Origin: DATFLK01 sp035267815
GTDB taxonomy: Bacteria > Pseudomonadota > Zetaproteobacteria > Mariprofundales > Mariprofundaceae
DNA length: 23,277 nt
Direction of reading: 5' to 3'
Assembly: GCA_035267815.1 (NCBI GenBank)
Contig: DATFLK010000183.1
Span: 1-23,277 of the forward strand
The number at the start of each line of letters is the position of its first letter. Positions within the stretch are counted from its first letter, which is position 1. The notes below the pieces were generated by a model that did no database searches, was not told the origin of the DNA, and saw nothing but the letters and a program-made list of their open reading frames with translations. The position numbers and the translations under genes were made by a program. Shown in pieces: positions 12,531 to 20,127 of this stretch.

Positions 12531-13013
12531 TCAGGCGCCGGCAATCAGGCCTGAATCGAACCATCCGGATGGGGCGGGAAGCAGCGAGGGCATGTTCCAC
12601 GCCTTCTTCGGGGCCGGACGGATGCTGAGGATCTCCCGCGTCAGGCCGAGGTTCGGATCTAGGCTGTGGCCTGTGTGGTTGAGATAGAACAGACCATCCA
12701 CCTTCTGTGCCTGGGCGATCAGCATGGGAGTATCCTGGCAGTCTGGGCTGCAGATGGCGTACCAGCTGACATTTGGGGTGACAGCCCTGTACCAGCCGGC
12801 AATGGTATTGCCCTCAAGTTCGGGTGTCTCAATGTCGGTAACCAGGACGCCGATGCGGTCCGATTCCCCGGTGGTGGACCGGTCCAGCGCGGCATAGGCA
12901 TCCATGCGATTGTAGACGACTCTGACATTCAGGTTGAGGTTGCCGAGAAGACAGGCGATCTGATGGGCAACTATGACATTATTGGAAAGAATCAGTGCAT
13001 TGTCGGGTTCCAT
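12531..13013 (-). CDS. Degenerate response-regulator receiver protein
   Basis: A 160-residue orphan protein with the strand-helix pattern of a CheY-like receiver. NALILSNNVIVAHQIACLLG (5-24) is strand 1/helix 1, GVLVTDIETPELEGNTIAGW (55-74) holds the phospho-acceptor-like D60 and a DIxxPxxxG loop, WYAICSP (84-90) is strand 4, and VDGLFYLNHTG (105-115) strand 5. The acidic pair after strand 1 is replaced by N11-N12, and the conserved Lys after strand 5 by Asn/His. Normal Mg-dependent phosphorylation is therefore unlikely. The tail (131-160) is Pro/Gly-rich and has no output domain. GGAGGA lies seven bases before the ATG. Four PhoB half-sites precede it and a terminator follows, so it is probably a single-gene, phosphate-starvation-induced unit. 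The fold assignment is by pattern only. Confidence 0.75.
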   Translation of the reverse strand: MEPDNALILSNNVIVAHQIACLLGNLNLNVRVVYNRMDAYAALDRSTTGESDRIGVLVTDIETPELEGNTIAGWYRAVTPNVSWYAICSPDCQDTPMLIAQAQKVDGLFYLNHTGHSLDPNLGLTREILSIRPAPKKAWNMPSLLPAPSGWFDSGLIAGA

Positions 13014-13054
13014 GATACATTCCTCCGTCGAGGGCGTGCCTCTGATGAGGTGGC

Positions 13055-13060
13055 ATGCTA
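13055..13060 (-). promoter_or_regulatory. -10 element of the pseudo-receiver gene
   Basis: TAGCAT on the minus strand starts exactly ten bases after the last PhoB half-site, the usual spacing in PhoB-activated promoters where the box replaces the -35. This would leave a leader of about 35 bases containing the GGAGGA ribosome-binding site. Confidence 0.55.
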
Positions 13061-13070
13061 CAGCCTACGT

Positions 13071-13110
13071 ATGACATCCTGTTGACAGCATCATGACAGC
13101 GAAGTGACAG
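13071..13110 (-). promoter_or_regulatory. Tandem PhoB box: four half-sites at 11-bp spacing
   Basis: Read on the minus strand the half-sites are CTGTCAC, CTGTCAT, CTGTCAA and ATGTCAT, separated by TTCG, GATG and CAGG. Their cores (TGACA on plus) start at 13072, 13083, 13094 and 13105, exactly 11 bp apart. The established Pho box is two CTGTCAT-like repeats with a four-base spacer, so this is room for two PhoB dimers. It begins four bases after the stop of the upstream EAL-CBS-GGDEF gene and sits 57 bases before the pseudo-receiver start. Confidence 0.92.
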
Positions 13111-13113
13111 GGG

Positions 13114-14955
13114 TTATGCAGTCTCCGGCAGCGCCTTTTTTGGTGTATGCGAACGGCGGTCGATCTCCAGACGGTTGCCTATGGTCTTTTTTGCCTTTCG
13201 CTTCATCTCCACCGCGATTTCGGCCGCCTCCAGATGTGATGAGAAGCATTCGGGGAGGCAGGGAAGTGCGCCGATGGATAGGGAGACCACTGGAAAACAA
13301 CAGAGTTCGCCGGCCCGATTCTTCGTGGTGATACCGCCCGCCTTGATATCTTCCTCGTCGTAGAGCTCTTTCGCCCGGCCGGAGAAAGTCTCCATCAGGT
13401 GCCGGATCCGTGCTTCCCATCCATCCTGCTTCTCGCACATCATGATGAAATCATCGCCGCCGATGTGGCCGATGAAACAGCTCCCGCTTTTGCTCTCTTT
13501 CAGGACATTGGCCAGAAGGCCGATCATGGCATCCCCGCGTTTGTAACCGTAATGGTCATTGAAGGCCTTGAAATGGTCGATATCGAAGTAGCTCAGGATG
13601 AAAGGGGAGGTGCCCTGAAGACGTCTGGTCACCTCCTTCTCAATGGCAGTATTACCCGGCAGGCGCGTCAGCGGGTTCGACTCCATTGCCAGATCAACTT
13701 TCATGCGCGTGATGCGTTCGAGCAGATCGTGCACAAAGATTAGACCACTATATTCATTTTCTTTATCGACGATGATAGGTGAGTAGAGATTCTTGAATGG
13801 TCGATTCGTGGTCAGTTCACTCAGTTCCTCGATCGGTGTGCTGGCTGGCACAATCAGCGGATTGCGCTGCATGATCTGCCGAATGGGGCGCTTGCCATGC
13901 AGTTCCCTCGTGAAGGGTAGGGAGAAGTGCATCAGGATATCCTCGCGCAATACCATGCCGACCGTGCGGCGTTTCTCGACCACCGGAAGGGCCAGAAGCC
14001 TGGCGTCCTTCTGGAAGCGGGAGAGCACCTGCTCCGACGGATCGCCGGGGTTACAGGGGGGGGTCTTGTGAATCAGGTTGGTGATGCACGCCTCCCCGGC
14101 GCAGTGTGATGTCTGGCCGTGGGTGCAAAGCGGTTCGCCGACCTCTCTGACCGGAATGTCATCGGGCCGGGCCTCGGGCCTGCCGATCAGGTAGCCCTGA
14201 CCGAGGTGAATGCCGAGCTTTCGGGTTTCGCAAAGAATCTCATCCGTCTCGATGCCCTCGGCAATAATAGTGCAGTCGATATGCTTCGCCAGATTGACGA
14301 TGGTGCGCACGAACTCTTGGGCGACCCGATTGTCGGGAAGCTTGCGGATGAAATATTTGTCGAGTTTGATGTACTCCGGACGAAGCTCGGCCATGAGCTG
14401 CAGATTGGAGTAGCCAGCGCTCAGGTCATCGAGTGCAATGGAGAAGCCCATCTCCCGATAGTGTCTGACTGCCTTTTTGAGTTCGGTGATGTCGTCGACG
14501 GGAGAGTGCTCCGTTAGCTCGATAACGACACGGCTGCCCTTGATGTGGGCGCGTTCGAGCATACCAAGCGTGGTGCCTTCCCGGAAGGTGGGATCCATTA
14601 GGCAGTAGGGATCGACGTTAAGGAAGAGTTTGCCCCGCAGGTTTTGTTCGCTGAAATGCTGGATTGCCCTCTCCCGGCAGACACGCTCTGTTTCGAACAA
14701 CATCTGATGTTCGCGCGCCACGCCGAAAAGCTGGTCGGGCATGTGAAGCGGAGAGGTTTTGGGAGCGCGAGCCAGTGATTCGTATCCGAATACATGGTTG
14801 GTGCGGAGGTCAATCAAAGGCTGGTAGAACGGGGTGATCTGCTTGTTCTTGATGATATGTTTCAGTTCCGAGAGATTGGAGTCGCTCTGTTCCTCGATGT
14901 GAACGGCCATCATGCGCGAGTTTCTTTTCACGCGGTTTTCACCGATTTCCAGCAT
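13114..14955 (-). CDS. EAL-CBS-GGDEF cyclic-di-GMP signalling protein
   Basis: A 613-residue cytoplasmic protein without membrane segments. The EAL domain (about 30-265) keeps the catalytic set: E59 (YESLAR), N113 (LNVDP), E146 (ELTE), D176-D177 (LDDLSAGYS), K197, E233 (AEGIE) and Q253 (GQGYLIGRP), so c-di-GMP phosphodiesterase activity is likely. A linker (277-301) has four cysteines, C277, C285, C290 and C301. A CBS pair (about 302-420) may bind an adenine nucleotide. The C-terminal GGDEF domain (about 425-600) has GGDDF (499-503) instead of GGDEF and no RxxD inhibitory site, so cyclase activity is doubtful and a regulatory role more likely. GGGAGG lies five bases before ATG 14955, which decides the start although the frame opens at 15030. 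A PhoB box faces this gene. Confidence 0.92.
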   Translation of the reverse strand: MLEIGENRVKRNSRMMAVHIEEQSDSNLSELKHIIKNKQITPFYQPLIDLRTNHVFGYESLARAPKTSPLHMPDQLFGVAREHQMLFETERVCRERAIQHFSEQNLRGKLFLNVDPYCLMDPTFREGTTLGMLERAHIKGSRVVIELTEHSPVDDITELKKAVRHYREMGFSIALDDLSAGYSNLQLMAELRPEYIKLDKYFIRKLPDNRVAQEFVRTIVNLAKHIDCTIIAEGIETDEILCETRKLGIHLGQGYLIGRPEARPDDIPVREVGEPLCTHGQTSHCAGEACITNLIHKTPPCNPGDPSEQVLSRFQKDARLLALPVVEKRRTVGMVLREDILMHFSLPFTRELHGKRPIRQIMQRNPLIVPASTPIEELSELTTNRPFKNLYSPIIVDKENEYSGLIFVHDLLERITRMKVDLAMESNPLTRLPGNTAIEKEVTRRLQGTSPFILSYFDIDHFKAFNDHYGYKRGDAMIGLLANVLKESKSGSCFIGHIGGDDFIMMCEKQDGWEARIRHLMETFSGRAKELYDEEDIKAGGITTKNRAGELCCFPVVSLSIGALPCLPECFSSHLEAAEIAVEMKRKAKKTIGNRLEIDRRSHTPKKALPETA

Positions 14956-14996
14956 GGATACCTCCCGATATTGCGATCTAGCGAAATGATGCAGGA

Positions 14997-15030
14997 AAAG
15001 TAAGTCGGTTTGGTGACAATTGGATGACAT
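14997..15030 (-). promoter_or_regulatory. PhoB box and -10 for the EAL-CBS-GGDEF gene
   Basis: On the minus strand ATGTCAT-CCAA-TTGTCAC (15030-15013) matches the 7-4-7 layout of the Pho box, with the two TGTCA cores 11 bp apart. TACTTT (15002-14997) lies ten bases downstream, the standard position for a PhoB-dependent -10, though it is a weak match. The gene's ribosome-binding site follows at 14966-14961. Confidence 0.78.
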
Positions 15031-15067
15031 GCCGTTAAGTCGCGTTGCCTCAGTACGAAGTACGAAG

Positions 15068-15102
15068 GTGTCATCGCGATGTCATGAGGGATATTCTATA
15101 TT
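15068..15102 (+). promoter_or_regulatory. PhoB box and -10 for the ppk operon
   Basis: GTGTCAT-CGCG-ATGTCAT (15068-15085) is a Pho box with perfect TGTCAT repeats 11 bp apart. TATATT (15097-15102) follows after 11 bases and would be the -10, giving a leader of about 65-70 bases before the ppk start. It faces away from the box at 15013-15030; the two box centres are 55 bp apart. Confidence 0.85.
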
Positions 15103-15176
15103 TGTGATAGTATGTTACGGTATTTAATGACCTGATTCCCGGCCGGGATCACAATCGGCACTGAAAGGTTGATGCA

Positions 15177-17270
15177 TTGACGACCCACCAAGAACTTGAT
15201 GACCCCGAACTTTTCCTCAACCGTGAGCTGAGCCTGCTCGCCTTCCACCGGCGGGTATACGAGATGGCGGCGGATGAATCCGTGCCGATGCTGGAACGCC
15301 TTCGCTATCTCTGCATCTCAAGTTCCAATCTGGATGAGTTTTTCGAGGTGCGCGTTGCCTCCGTGAAGCACAAGCTCTCGTTTGGTGTGCAGCGGACTGA
15401 ACCTGACGGCATGAATCCGGCCGGATTGTTGCGCCAGATTCGTGAACGCGTCTCGGCTATGGTGGGTGCGCAGTACGAACTGCTGAACGAACGTCTGATT
15501 CCGGTGCTGGAGACCGAGGGTGTCCGCTTTCTGCGCCGGAATCACTGGAATGAGGATCAGCGCATATGGCTACGCCGTTTTTTCCGCACCGAGCTGATGC
15601 CGCTGATCAGCCCGCTCGGTATTGATCCGGCGCACCCTTTTCCGCGCGTGGCCAACAAGAACCTCCACTTCATCGCCTCTCTGGAGGGCAAGGACGCTTT
15701 TGGTCGGGAGCATCGGCTGGCCATTATCCCAGTGCCGCGTTCGTTGCCTCGCTTGATCCGTCTACCCGAGGAGTCCTCCGGTTTTTCGCACACGTTCGTC
15801 TTTCTCTCCTCGATCATGCACGCCTTCGTCGACGATCTATTTCAGGGTATGAAGGTGACTGGCTGTTACCAGTTCCGGGTCACGCGGGACAGTGAGCTCT
15901 ATCTGGACGAGGAGGAGATGGACGATCTCAAGCTGGCTCTTGAGGGGGGGCTTCAGAAGGAGCGCAAGTATGGCCGGGCGGTACGCCTGGAGGTGGCTGA
16001 CAACTGTCCACCGGATGTTGTCCATTTCCTGCTGGAGAAGTTCCAGCTCGGACAGGACGATCTGTATCAGGCCAACGGCCCCGTCAACCTCTATCGTCTG
16101 GCTTCCGTGTACGGTCAGGTGGAGAGAAAAGATCTTAAGTTCCCATCCTTTATGCCTGGCATGCCCGAGGAACTTGTTCATGTCGATGATGTGTTCGGAG
16201 CGCTATCGCAGCGGGATATCCTTCTGCACCATCCATACCAGTCATTCCAGCCAGTGATCAGCATGCTCCAGCAGGCGGCGGAGGACCCCAATGTGTTAGC
16301 CATAAAGCAGACGCTCTATCGCACTGGTGCTTCGTCTCCGGTCGTCGATTCGTTGGTGAAGGCGGCGCGCAATGGCAAGGAGGTGACGGTGGCCATCGAA
16401 CTGCGGGCGCGTTTCGACGAGGAAGAGAACATCCAGTTGGCCGAACGCCTTCAGGAGGCAGGTGCGCATGTCGTCTATGGTGTGGTCGGCTACAAGACCC
16501 ACGCCAAGATGCTGCTGGTCGTGCGCCGTGAGGGGCGACGGCTGAAACGGTATGTGCATCTCGGCACTGGCAATTACCATAATGTCACCGCTCAGGCCTA
16601 TACGGATATCGGCTTGCTCTCCAGCGATCCGAAGATCGGCGACGATGTGCACAAGCTGTTCCATCAGTTGACTGGACTGGGGCAGGCGTCCCGTCTGAAG
16701 AAGGTGGTCCAGTCCCCCTTTGATCTTCACAAGCGGTTGATCTCCTGGATCGACCGTGAAGCGGAGATGGCCAAGGATGGAAAGCGGGGACGGATTATCG
16801 CCAAGATGAACGGTTTGGAGGAACGGGAGGTGATCAGTGCGTTGTACCGGGCCTCACAGGCGGGTGTGAAGATCGACCTGATCGTCCGTGGCATCTGTTG
16901 CCTCAGGCCGGGGGTGCCCGGCCTGTCCGAGAATATCCGGGTCCGTTCTATTCTCGGGCGTTTTCTCGAGCATACGCGGATCTTCTATTTCGGAAACGGT
17001 GGTACACCGGATGTTTATTGCTCTAGTGCTGATTGGATGAGTCGTAATCTGCTCAAGCGGGTGGAAGCTTGCTTTCCTATCGAGGATCGCGCTCTGAAAC
17101 GAAAGATCGTCCGGCACGGTCTACGCATCTATCTAGAGGACAAGCGTTTTGCATGGCGTCTACATACCGACGGCGGTTACAACCGCATCGTATCGCGTTC
17201 CGGTGATGCGGTCAGCGCTCAGGAATTCCTGCTACACGAGCTGAGTGTGGTCAATGGAGGAGAAGAGTAG
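15177..17270 (+). CDS. ppk: Polyphosphate kinase 1
   Basis: PPK1 reversibly polymerises the gamma-phosphate of ATP into inorganic polyphosphate through a phosphohistidine. The 697-residue protein has the N-terminal domain (DDPELFLNRELSLLAFHRRV, and SSNLDEFFEVR with ATP-contacting N51), the head domain, and two phospholipase-D-like catalytic domains. H442 (YKTHAKM) is the autophosphorylated His, R382 (TLYRTGASSP) and R412 (RARFDEEENI) bind metal/phosphate, and H599 (LEHTRIFYFGNGG) is the second conserved His. The start is TTG at 15177: AAGG lies about ten bases upstream, no in-frame ATG occurs before residue 30, and family similarity starts near residue 8. First gene of the ppk-CHAD-ParA-SixA operon, preceded by a Pho box. 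Confidence 0.97.
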   Translation: MTTHQELDDPELFLNRELSLLAFHRRVYEMAADESVPMLERLRYLCISSSNLDEFFEVRVASVKHKLSFGVQRTEPDGMNPAGLLRQIRERVSAMVGAQYELLNERLIPVLETEGVRFLRRNHWNEDQRIWLRRFFRTELMPLISPLGIDPAHPFPRVANKNLHFIASLEGKDAFGREHRLAIIPVPRSLPRLIRLPEESSGFSHTFVFLSSIMHAFVDDLFQGMKVTGCYQFRVTRDSELYLDEEEMDDLKLALEGGLQKERKYGRAVRLEVADNCPPDVVHFLLEKFQLGQDDLYQANGPVNLYRLASVYGQVERKDLKFPSFMPGMPEELVHVDDVFGALSQRDILLHHPYQSFQPVISMLQQAAEDPNVLAIKQTLYRTGASSPVVDSLVKAARNGKEVTVAIELRARFDEEENIQLAERLQEAGAHVVYGVVGYKTHAKMLLVVRREGRRLKRYVHLGTGNYHNVTAQAYTDIGLLSSDPKIGDDVHKLFHQLTGLGQASRLKKVVQSPFDLHKRLISWIDREAEMAKDGKRGRIIAKMNGLEEREVISALYRASQAGVKIDLIVRGICCLRPGVPGLSENIRVRSILGRFLEHTRIFYFGNGGTPDVYCSSADWMSRNLLKRVEACFPIEDRALKRKIVRHGLRIYLEDKRFAWRLHTDGGYNRIVSRSGDAVSAQEFLLHELSVVNGGEE

Positions 17271-17296
17271 GCCGATATGAGAACTCCTGAGGAGAT

Positions 17297-18853
17297 ATGA
17301 GCGACCAAGGTGTCCGGTTCCTACTGGCCGAGCACTGTAGCTCGCAGGATATCCGGCAGTGCCTCTCCCGGATTCGGATATCCCGGATCGTTGCGCCGGT
17401 GGTCATGAAACGGCGGGTGATGGACAGTTTTGACTGGCGTCTCTTCCGGAAAGGTGGCGTGATCGAGGAAATCCATCAGGGCTCGCGTACCGGGACCGGA
17501 TGGCGGGAGATCGAGCGCGATAAACTGACCAAACCCCTATTGCCGGGCGCCGCTCCTCGCTTTGCCAGCGAATATCCGGCCGGGCCGCTGCGGCAGTATA
17601 TGCTCTCCGTACTTGGCGTCCGTGCCTTGGTTCCCGTGGTCGATATCGAGAGCCATCTCCATGAAATCCATGCCTTAAACGAAGACGACAAGACCATTGT
17701 ACGTATTTTTCTAGAACACCATCTGGCAGGCAGACCCCGTACCGATGTGGCGTCGTTTGCCAACTGTCTCCTTATCGAACCGATTCGCGGATACAGGGAT
17801 GAGTTCCGGCATATCAAGCGGCATCTGAAACGCCATCTGAATCTGCGCGTACCGGCGCGGCCAGTGATCTGGCAAGCACTCGATGTGATCGGCCGGGCAC
17901 CGATGGATTATTCTTCCAAGCTGGATATCCCGCTGGACGGAGAGATTCCGGCATATGTGGCGGTCGGTCGTGTCCTGCGCCAACTCTTCGACACCATGGA
18001 GGCCAACGAACACGGTCTGATCAACGATATTGATCCCGAGTTTTTGCATGACTTTCGCGTGGCGATACGTCGCATCCGCTGCGTATTGCGTCAACTCAGG
18101 CATGTGCTTCCCTCGCAAGCCACAGGATGCTTTCTGAATGAATTCGGATGGCTGGGGAGAATGACCGGCACGGCCCGGGATCTGGATGTCTACCTGTTAC
18201 AGTTTCCCGACTATGAAGCGCTGTTGTCTGCAAGACTGTGTGAGGGATTGCTACCGCTGCGGCGACTGTTGGAACAGAGAGCAGTGCGAGAGAAGCGCCA
18301 ACTGGCAGAATATCTCAACTCGGAACGCTATCGGTCGTTGAAGCGAGAGGGGCGGCGTTTTCTTGAGCAGCTTGCAATGGGTGAGCCACTCGCTCTCGAG
18401 GCCGAGAAACCGATCCGGTGCATTGCCGATGTCCGCATCGAAAAGATGCTGCGGCGTGTTCTCAAGGAGGGGAAGGCAATCGATCGCCATTCGCCGCCGG
18501 AGGCACTGCACAAATTGCGCAAGAGCTGCAAGAAGCTGCGCTATCTGATGGAGCTTTTCCGCCATCTCTATCCGAAAGAGGAAATGCGCCGTCTGATAGG
18601 AGCATTGAAGAGGCTGCAGGACAATCTGGGAGAGCTGCAGGATCTAGCCGTTCAGGCGTCCACTTTGCGCACGCTGAGTGAAGAACTGACAACAATGGGG
18701 GACGCCGAAGAAACTTCGCGTCAGGCCATGGAAACGCTGGTACAGTACCTTCAGCGGCGTCATGATGCAGTCTGTGCCGATTTTGCCGTACAGTTTAGAA
18801 TGTTTGTGTCGCCCAAGAATCGGCATCGTTTCAAACAGATGCTTGCGAGGTAG
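17297..18853 (+). CDS. CHAD-domain protein with degenerate CYTH-like N-terminus
   Basis: A 518-residue protein. Residues about 218-515 form a CHAD domain, a His/Arg/Lys-rich helical bundle known in other bacteria and plants to bind polyphosphate. Its two halves carry FLHDFRVAIRRIRCVLRQL (249-267) with RDLDV (294-298), and ALHKLRKSCKKLRYLMELF (403-421) with LQDNLGELQD (440-449). The N-terminal 200 residues resemble a CYTH domain in places (MDSFDWRLFRKGG 42-54; the basic DEFRHIKRHLKRHL) but lack the ExExK catalytic signature, so triphosphatase activity is unlikely. The gene starts 26 bases after ppk, with GAGGAG only two bases before the ATG. It is four bases before the ParA start, so the two proteins are likely made together. 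Probable role: polyphosphate binding or granule association. Confidence 0.9.
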   Translation: MSDQGVRFLLAEHCSSQDIRQCLSRIRISRIVAPVVMKRRVMDSFDWRLFRKGGVIEEIHQGSRTGTGWREIERDKLTKPLLPGAAPRFASEYPAGPLRQYMLSVLGVRALVPVVDIESHLHEIHALNEDDKTIVRIFLEHHLAGRPRTDVASFANCLLIEPIRGYRDEFRHIKRHLKRHLNLRVPARPVIWQALDVIGRAPMDYSSKLDIPLDGEIPAYVAVGRVLRQLFDTMEANEHGLINDIDPEFLHDFRVAIRRIRCVLRQLRHVLPSQATGCFLNEFGWLGRMTGTARDLDVYLLQFPDYEALLSARLCEGLLPLRRLLEQRAVREKRQLAEYLNSERYRSLKREGRRFLEQLAMGEPLALEAEKPIRCIADVRIEKMLRRVLKEGKAIDRHSPPEALHKLRKSCKKLRYLMELFRHLYPKEEMRRLIGALKRLQDNLGELQDLAVQASTLRTLSEELTTMGDAEETSRQAMETLVQYLQRRHDAVCADFAVQFRMFVSPKNRHRFKQMLAR

Positions 18854-18857
18854 ACGG

Positions 18858-19601
18858 GTGAAGGTGCTGGCTTCCTACAATATCAAGGGTGGTGTCGGAA
18901 AGACCTCCACCGCCGTAAATCTGGCCTATCTCGCGGCCGGAAGCGGAGCGCGGACGCTAATATGGGATCTCGATCCGCAGGCAGCGGCCAGTTACTGCTT
19001 ACGTGTGAAACCTGGCGTCAAGGGTGGGAGCAGGAAGCTGCTGCGCAAGAAGTCCGCCTCAGGCGGTGCCATTAAGGGAAGCGATTACGAGAATCTCGAC
19101 CTGCTACCGGCCGACTTCTCTTATCGTCATTTTGATCTGGAGCTGCACGATGCAAAACATTCGAAGCAGCGTCTCAACAGGGTGCTGGAGCCGTTGCGCG
19201 ACGATTACGATTTTATCTTTCTTGACTGCCCGCCAGGTATCTCGCTGTTGTCCGAGGCGGTGTTCCGTGCTGCAAATGCGCTGGTGATTCCAACGCTGCC
19301 GTCGATTCTTTCCCTGCGAACGCTGCAGCAGCTTCTCGCCTTCAGGCAGGAGAAGGGGCTGCAACAGTTGCTGCCGCTCGCCTTTCTGACCATGGTGGAT
19401 CGTCGTAAGAAGTTGCACAACCAGATCGTCGGAGCCCGCGACCGTATGGGGTCCTGGATGCTGGAGTCAGTGGTTCCCTACGCCAGCGAGGTGGAGCAGA
19501 TGGCCGAGCGGCGGGAACCGGTATGCCGCTTTCTGCCGAACGGGCGTGCTGCAGCGGCCTATATCGATCTATGGGACGAGATTCAGGACCGGATCTTCTA
19601 G
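18858..19601 (+). CDS. ParA/MinD-family ATPase
   Basis: A 247-residue deviant-Walker ATPase of the ParA/MinD/McdA group. NIKGGVGKTST (8-18) is the deviant P-loop with signature K10 and K15, LIWDLDPQ (34-41, D37) the A-prime motif, and DYDFIFLDCPPG (116-127) Walker B. The stretch 49-75 is rich in Lys/Arg and may contact DNA. GTG 18858 is chosen because GAGG precedes it by seven bases and the Walker motif then lies at the usual distance; the frame's earlier part overlaps the CHAD gene. No ParB gene or parS-like repeat is seen, so plasmid or chromosome partition is less likely. Placed after ppk and CHAD, it may position polyphosphate granules (inference). Confidence 0.9.
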   Translation: MKVLASYNIKGGVGKTSTAVNLAYLAAGSGARTLIWDLDPQAAASYCLRVKPGVKGGSRKLLRKKSASGGAIKGSDYENLDLLPADFSYRHFDLELHDAKHSKQRLNRVLEPLRDDYDFIFLDCPPGISLLSEAVFRAANALVIPTLPSILSLRTLQQLLAFRQEKGLQQLLPLAFLTMVDRRKKLHNQIVGARDRMGSWMLESVVPYASEVEQMAERREPVCRFLPNGRAAAAYIDLWDEIQDRIF

Positions 19602-19618
19602 GAGATAGGGAGAAGGGA

Positions 19619-20116
19619 ATGAAACGGCTGTTACTGGTGCGTCATGCCAAATCGAGCTGGAAGGATGCCGGGCTCGATGATTTCGACCGACCGCTGAACA
19701 AGCGGGGGGGGCACGATGCGCCGATGATGGGCGCTCGGCTGACGAAGCGGCACATTCATCCGGATATGATCGTCAGCAGTCCGGCCAAACGGGCTGTGCA
19801 GACGGCGGAGGCGCTGGCTTCCAGTCTGAAGGTGCCGACGCAGCGGCTGATATACGACAGATCAGTGTACGAGGCCAGCACGACTACGCTGCTGAAGGTG
19901 ATCGAGAATCTCGATGATGAACAGTCGTGTGTCATGCTGGTCGGCCACAACCCCGCGATGACCCTCCTCGCCAATGCATTGGCGGGACATGTCATCGACA
20001 ACCTCCCCACTTGCGGAATCGTGGATCTATCGATCAATATCGAACGTTGGTGCGAGGTCATGGGCGGTTATGTGACATGCCGGCTCTGCGACTATCCGAA
20101 GAGGAAAGGGACATGA
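19619..20116 (+). CDS. sixA: SixA-like histidine phosphatase
   Basis: A 165-residue minimal histidine-phosphatase-superfamily protein. LLVRHAKSSW (4-13) holds the catalytic RHA motif with its nucleophilic His, SSPAKRAVQTAEAL has the conserved Arg, and MLVGHNPAM the second catalytic His. SixA removes phosphate from phosphohistidine in HPt domains or PTS proteins in E. coli; the substrate here is unknown. Its placement after ppk, whose intermediate is a phosphohistidine, is suggestive only. The ATG follows the ParA stop by 17 bases and GAGAAGGGA provides a ribosome-binding site; the frame's extension to 19523 overlaps ParA and is rejected. Last gene of the operon, convergent with ppx 11 bases away. 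No terminator hairpin is visible between them. Confidence 0.9.
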   Translation: MKRLLLVRHAKSSWKDAGLDDFDRPLNKRGGHDAPMMGARLTKRHIHPDMIVSSPAKRAVQTAEALASSLKVPTQRLIYDRSVYEASTTTLLKVIENLDDEQSCVMLVGHNPAMTLLANALAGHVIDNLPTCGIVDLSINIERWCEVMGGYVTCRLCDYPKRKGT

Positions 20117-20127
20117 TCGTGCCTAGT

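Noticed and set aside
15053..15066. Tandem repeat GTACGAA x2 next to the ppk Pho box
   Set aside because: Two copies of seven bases with no match to a Pho half-site; likely chance.
15172..15180. Mini-ORF ATG-CAT-TGA overlapping the ppk TTG start
   Set aside because: It could in theory be a coupling leader, but it has no ribosome-binding site of its own at proper distance and is too short to judge.
18762..18857. Upstream extension of the ParA-like frame into the CHAD gene
   Set aside because: It would place 32 unrelated residues before the P-loop; GTG 18858 has a proper ribosome-binding site.
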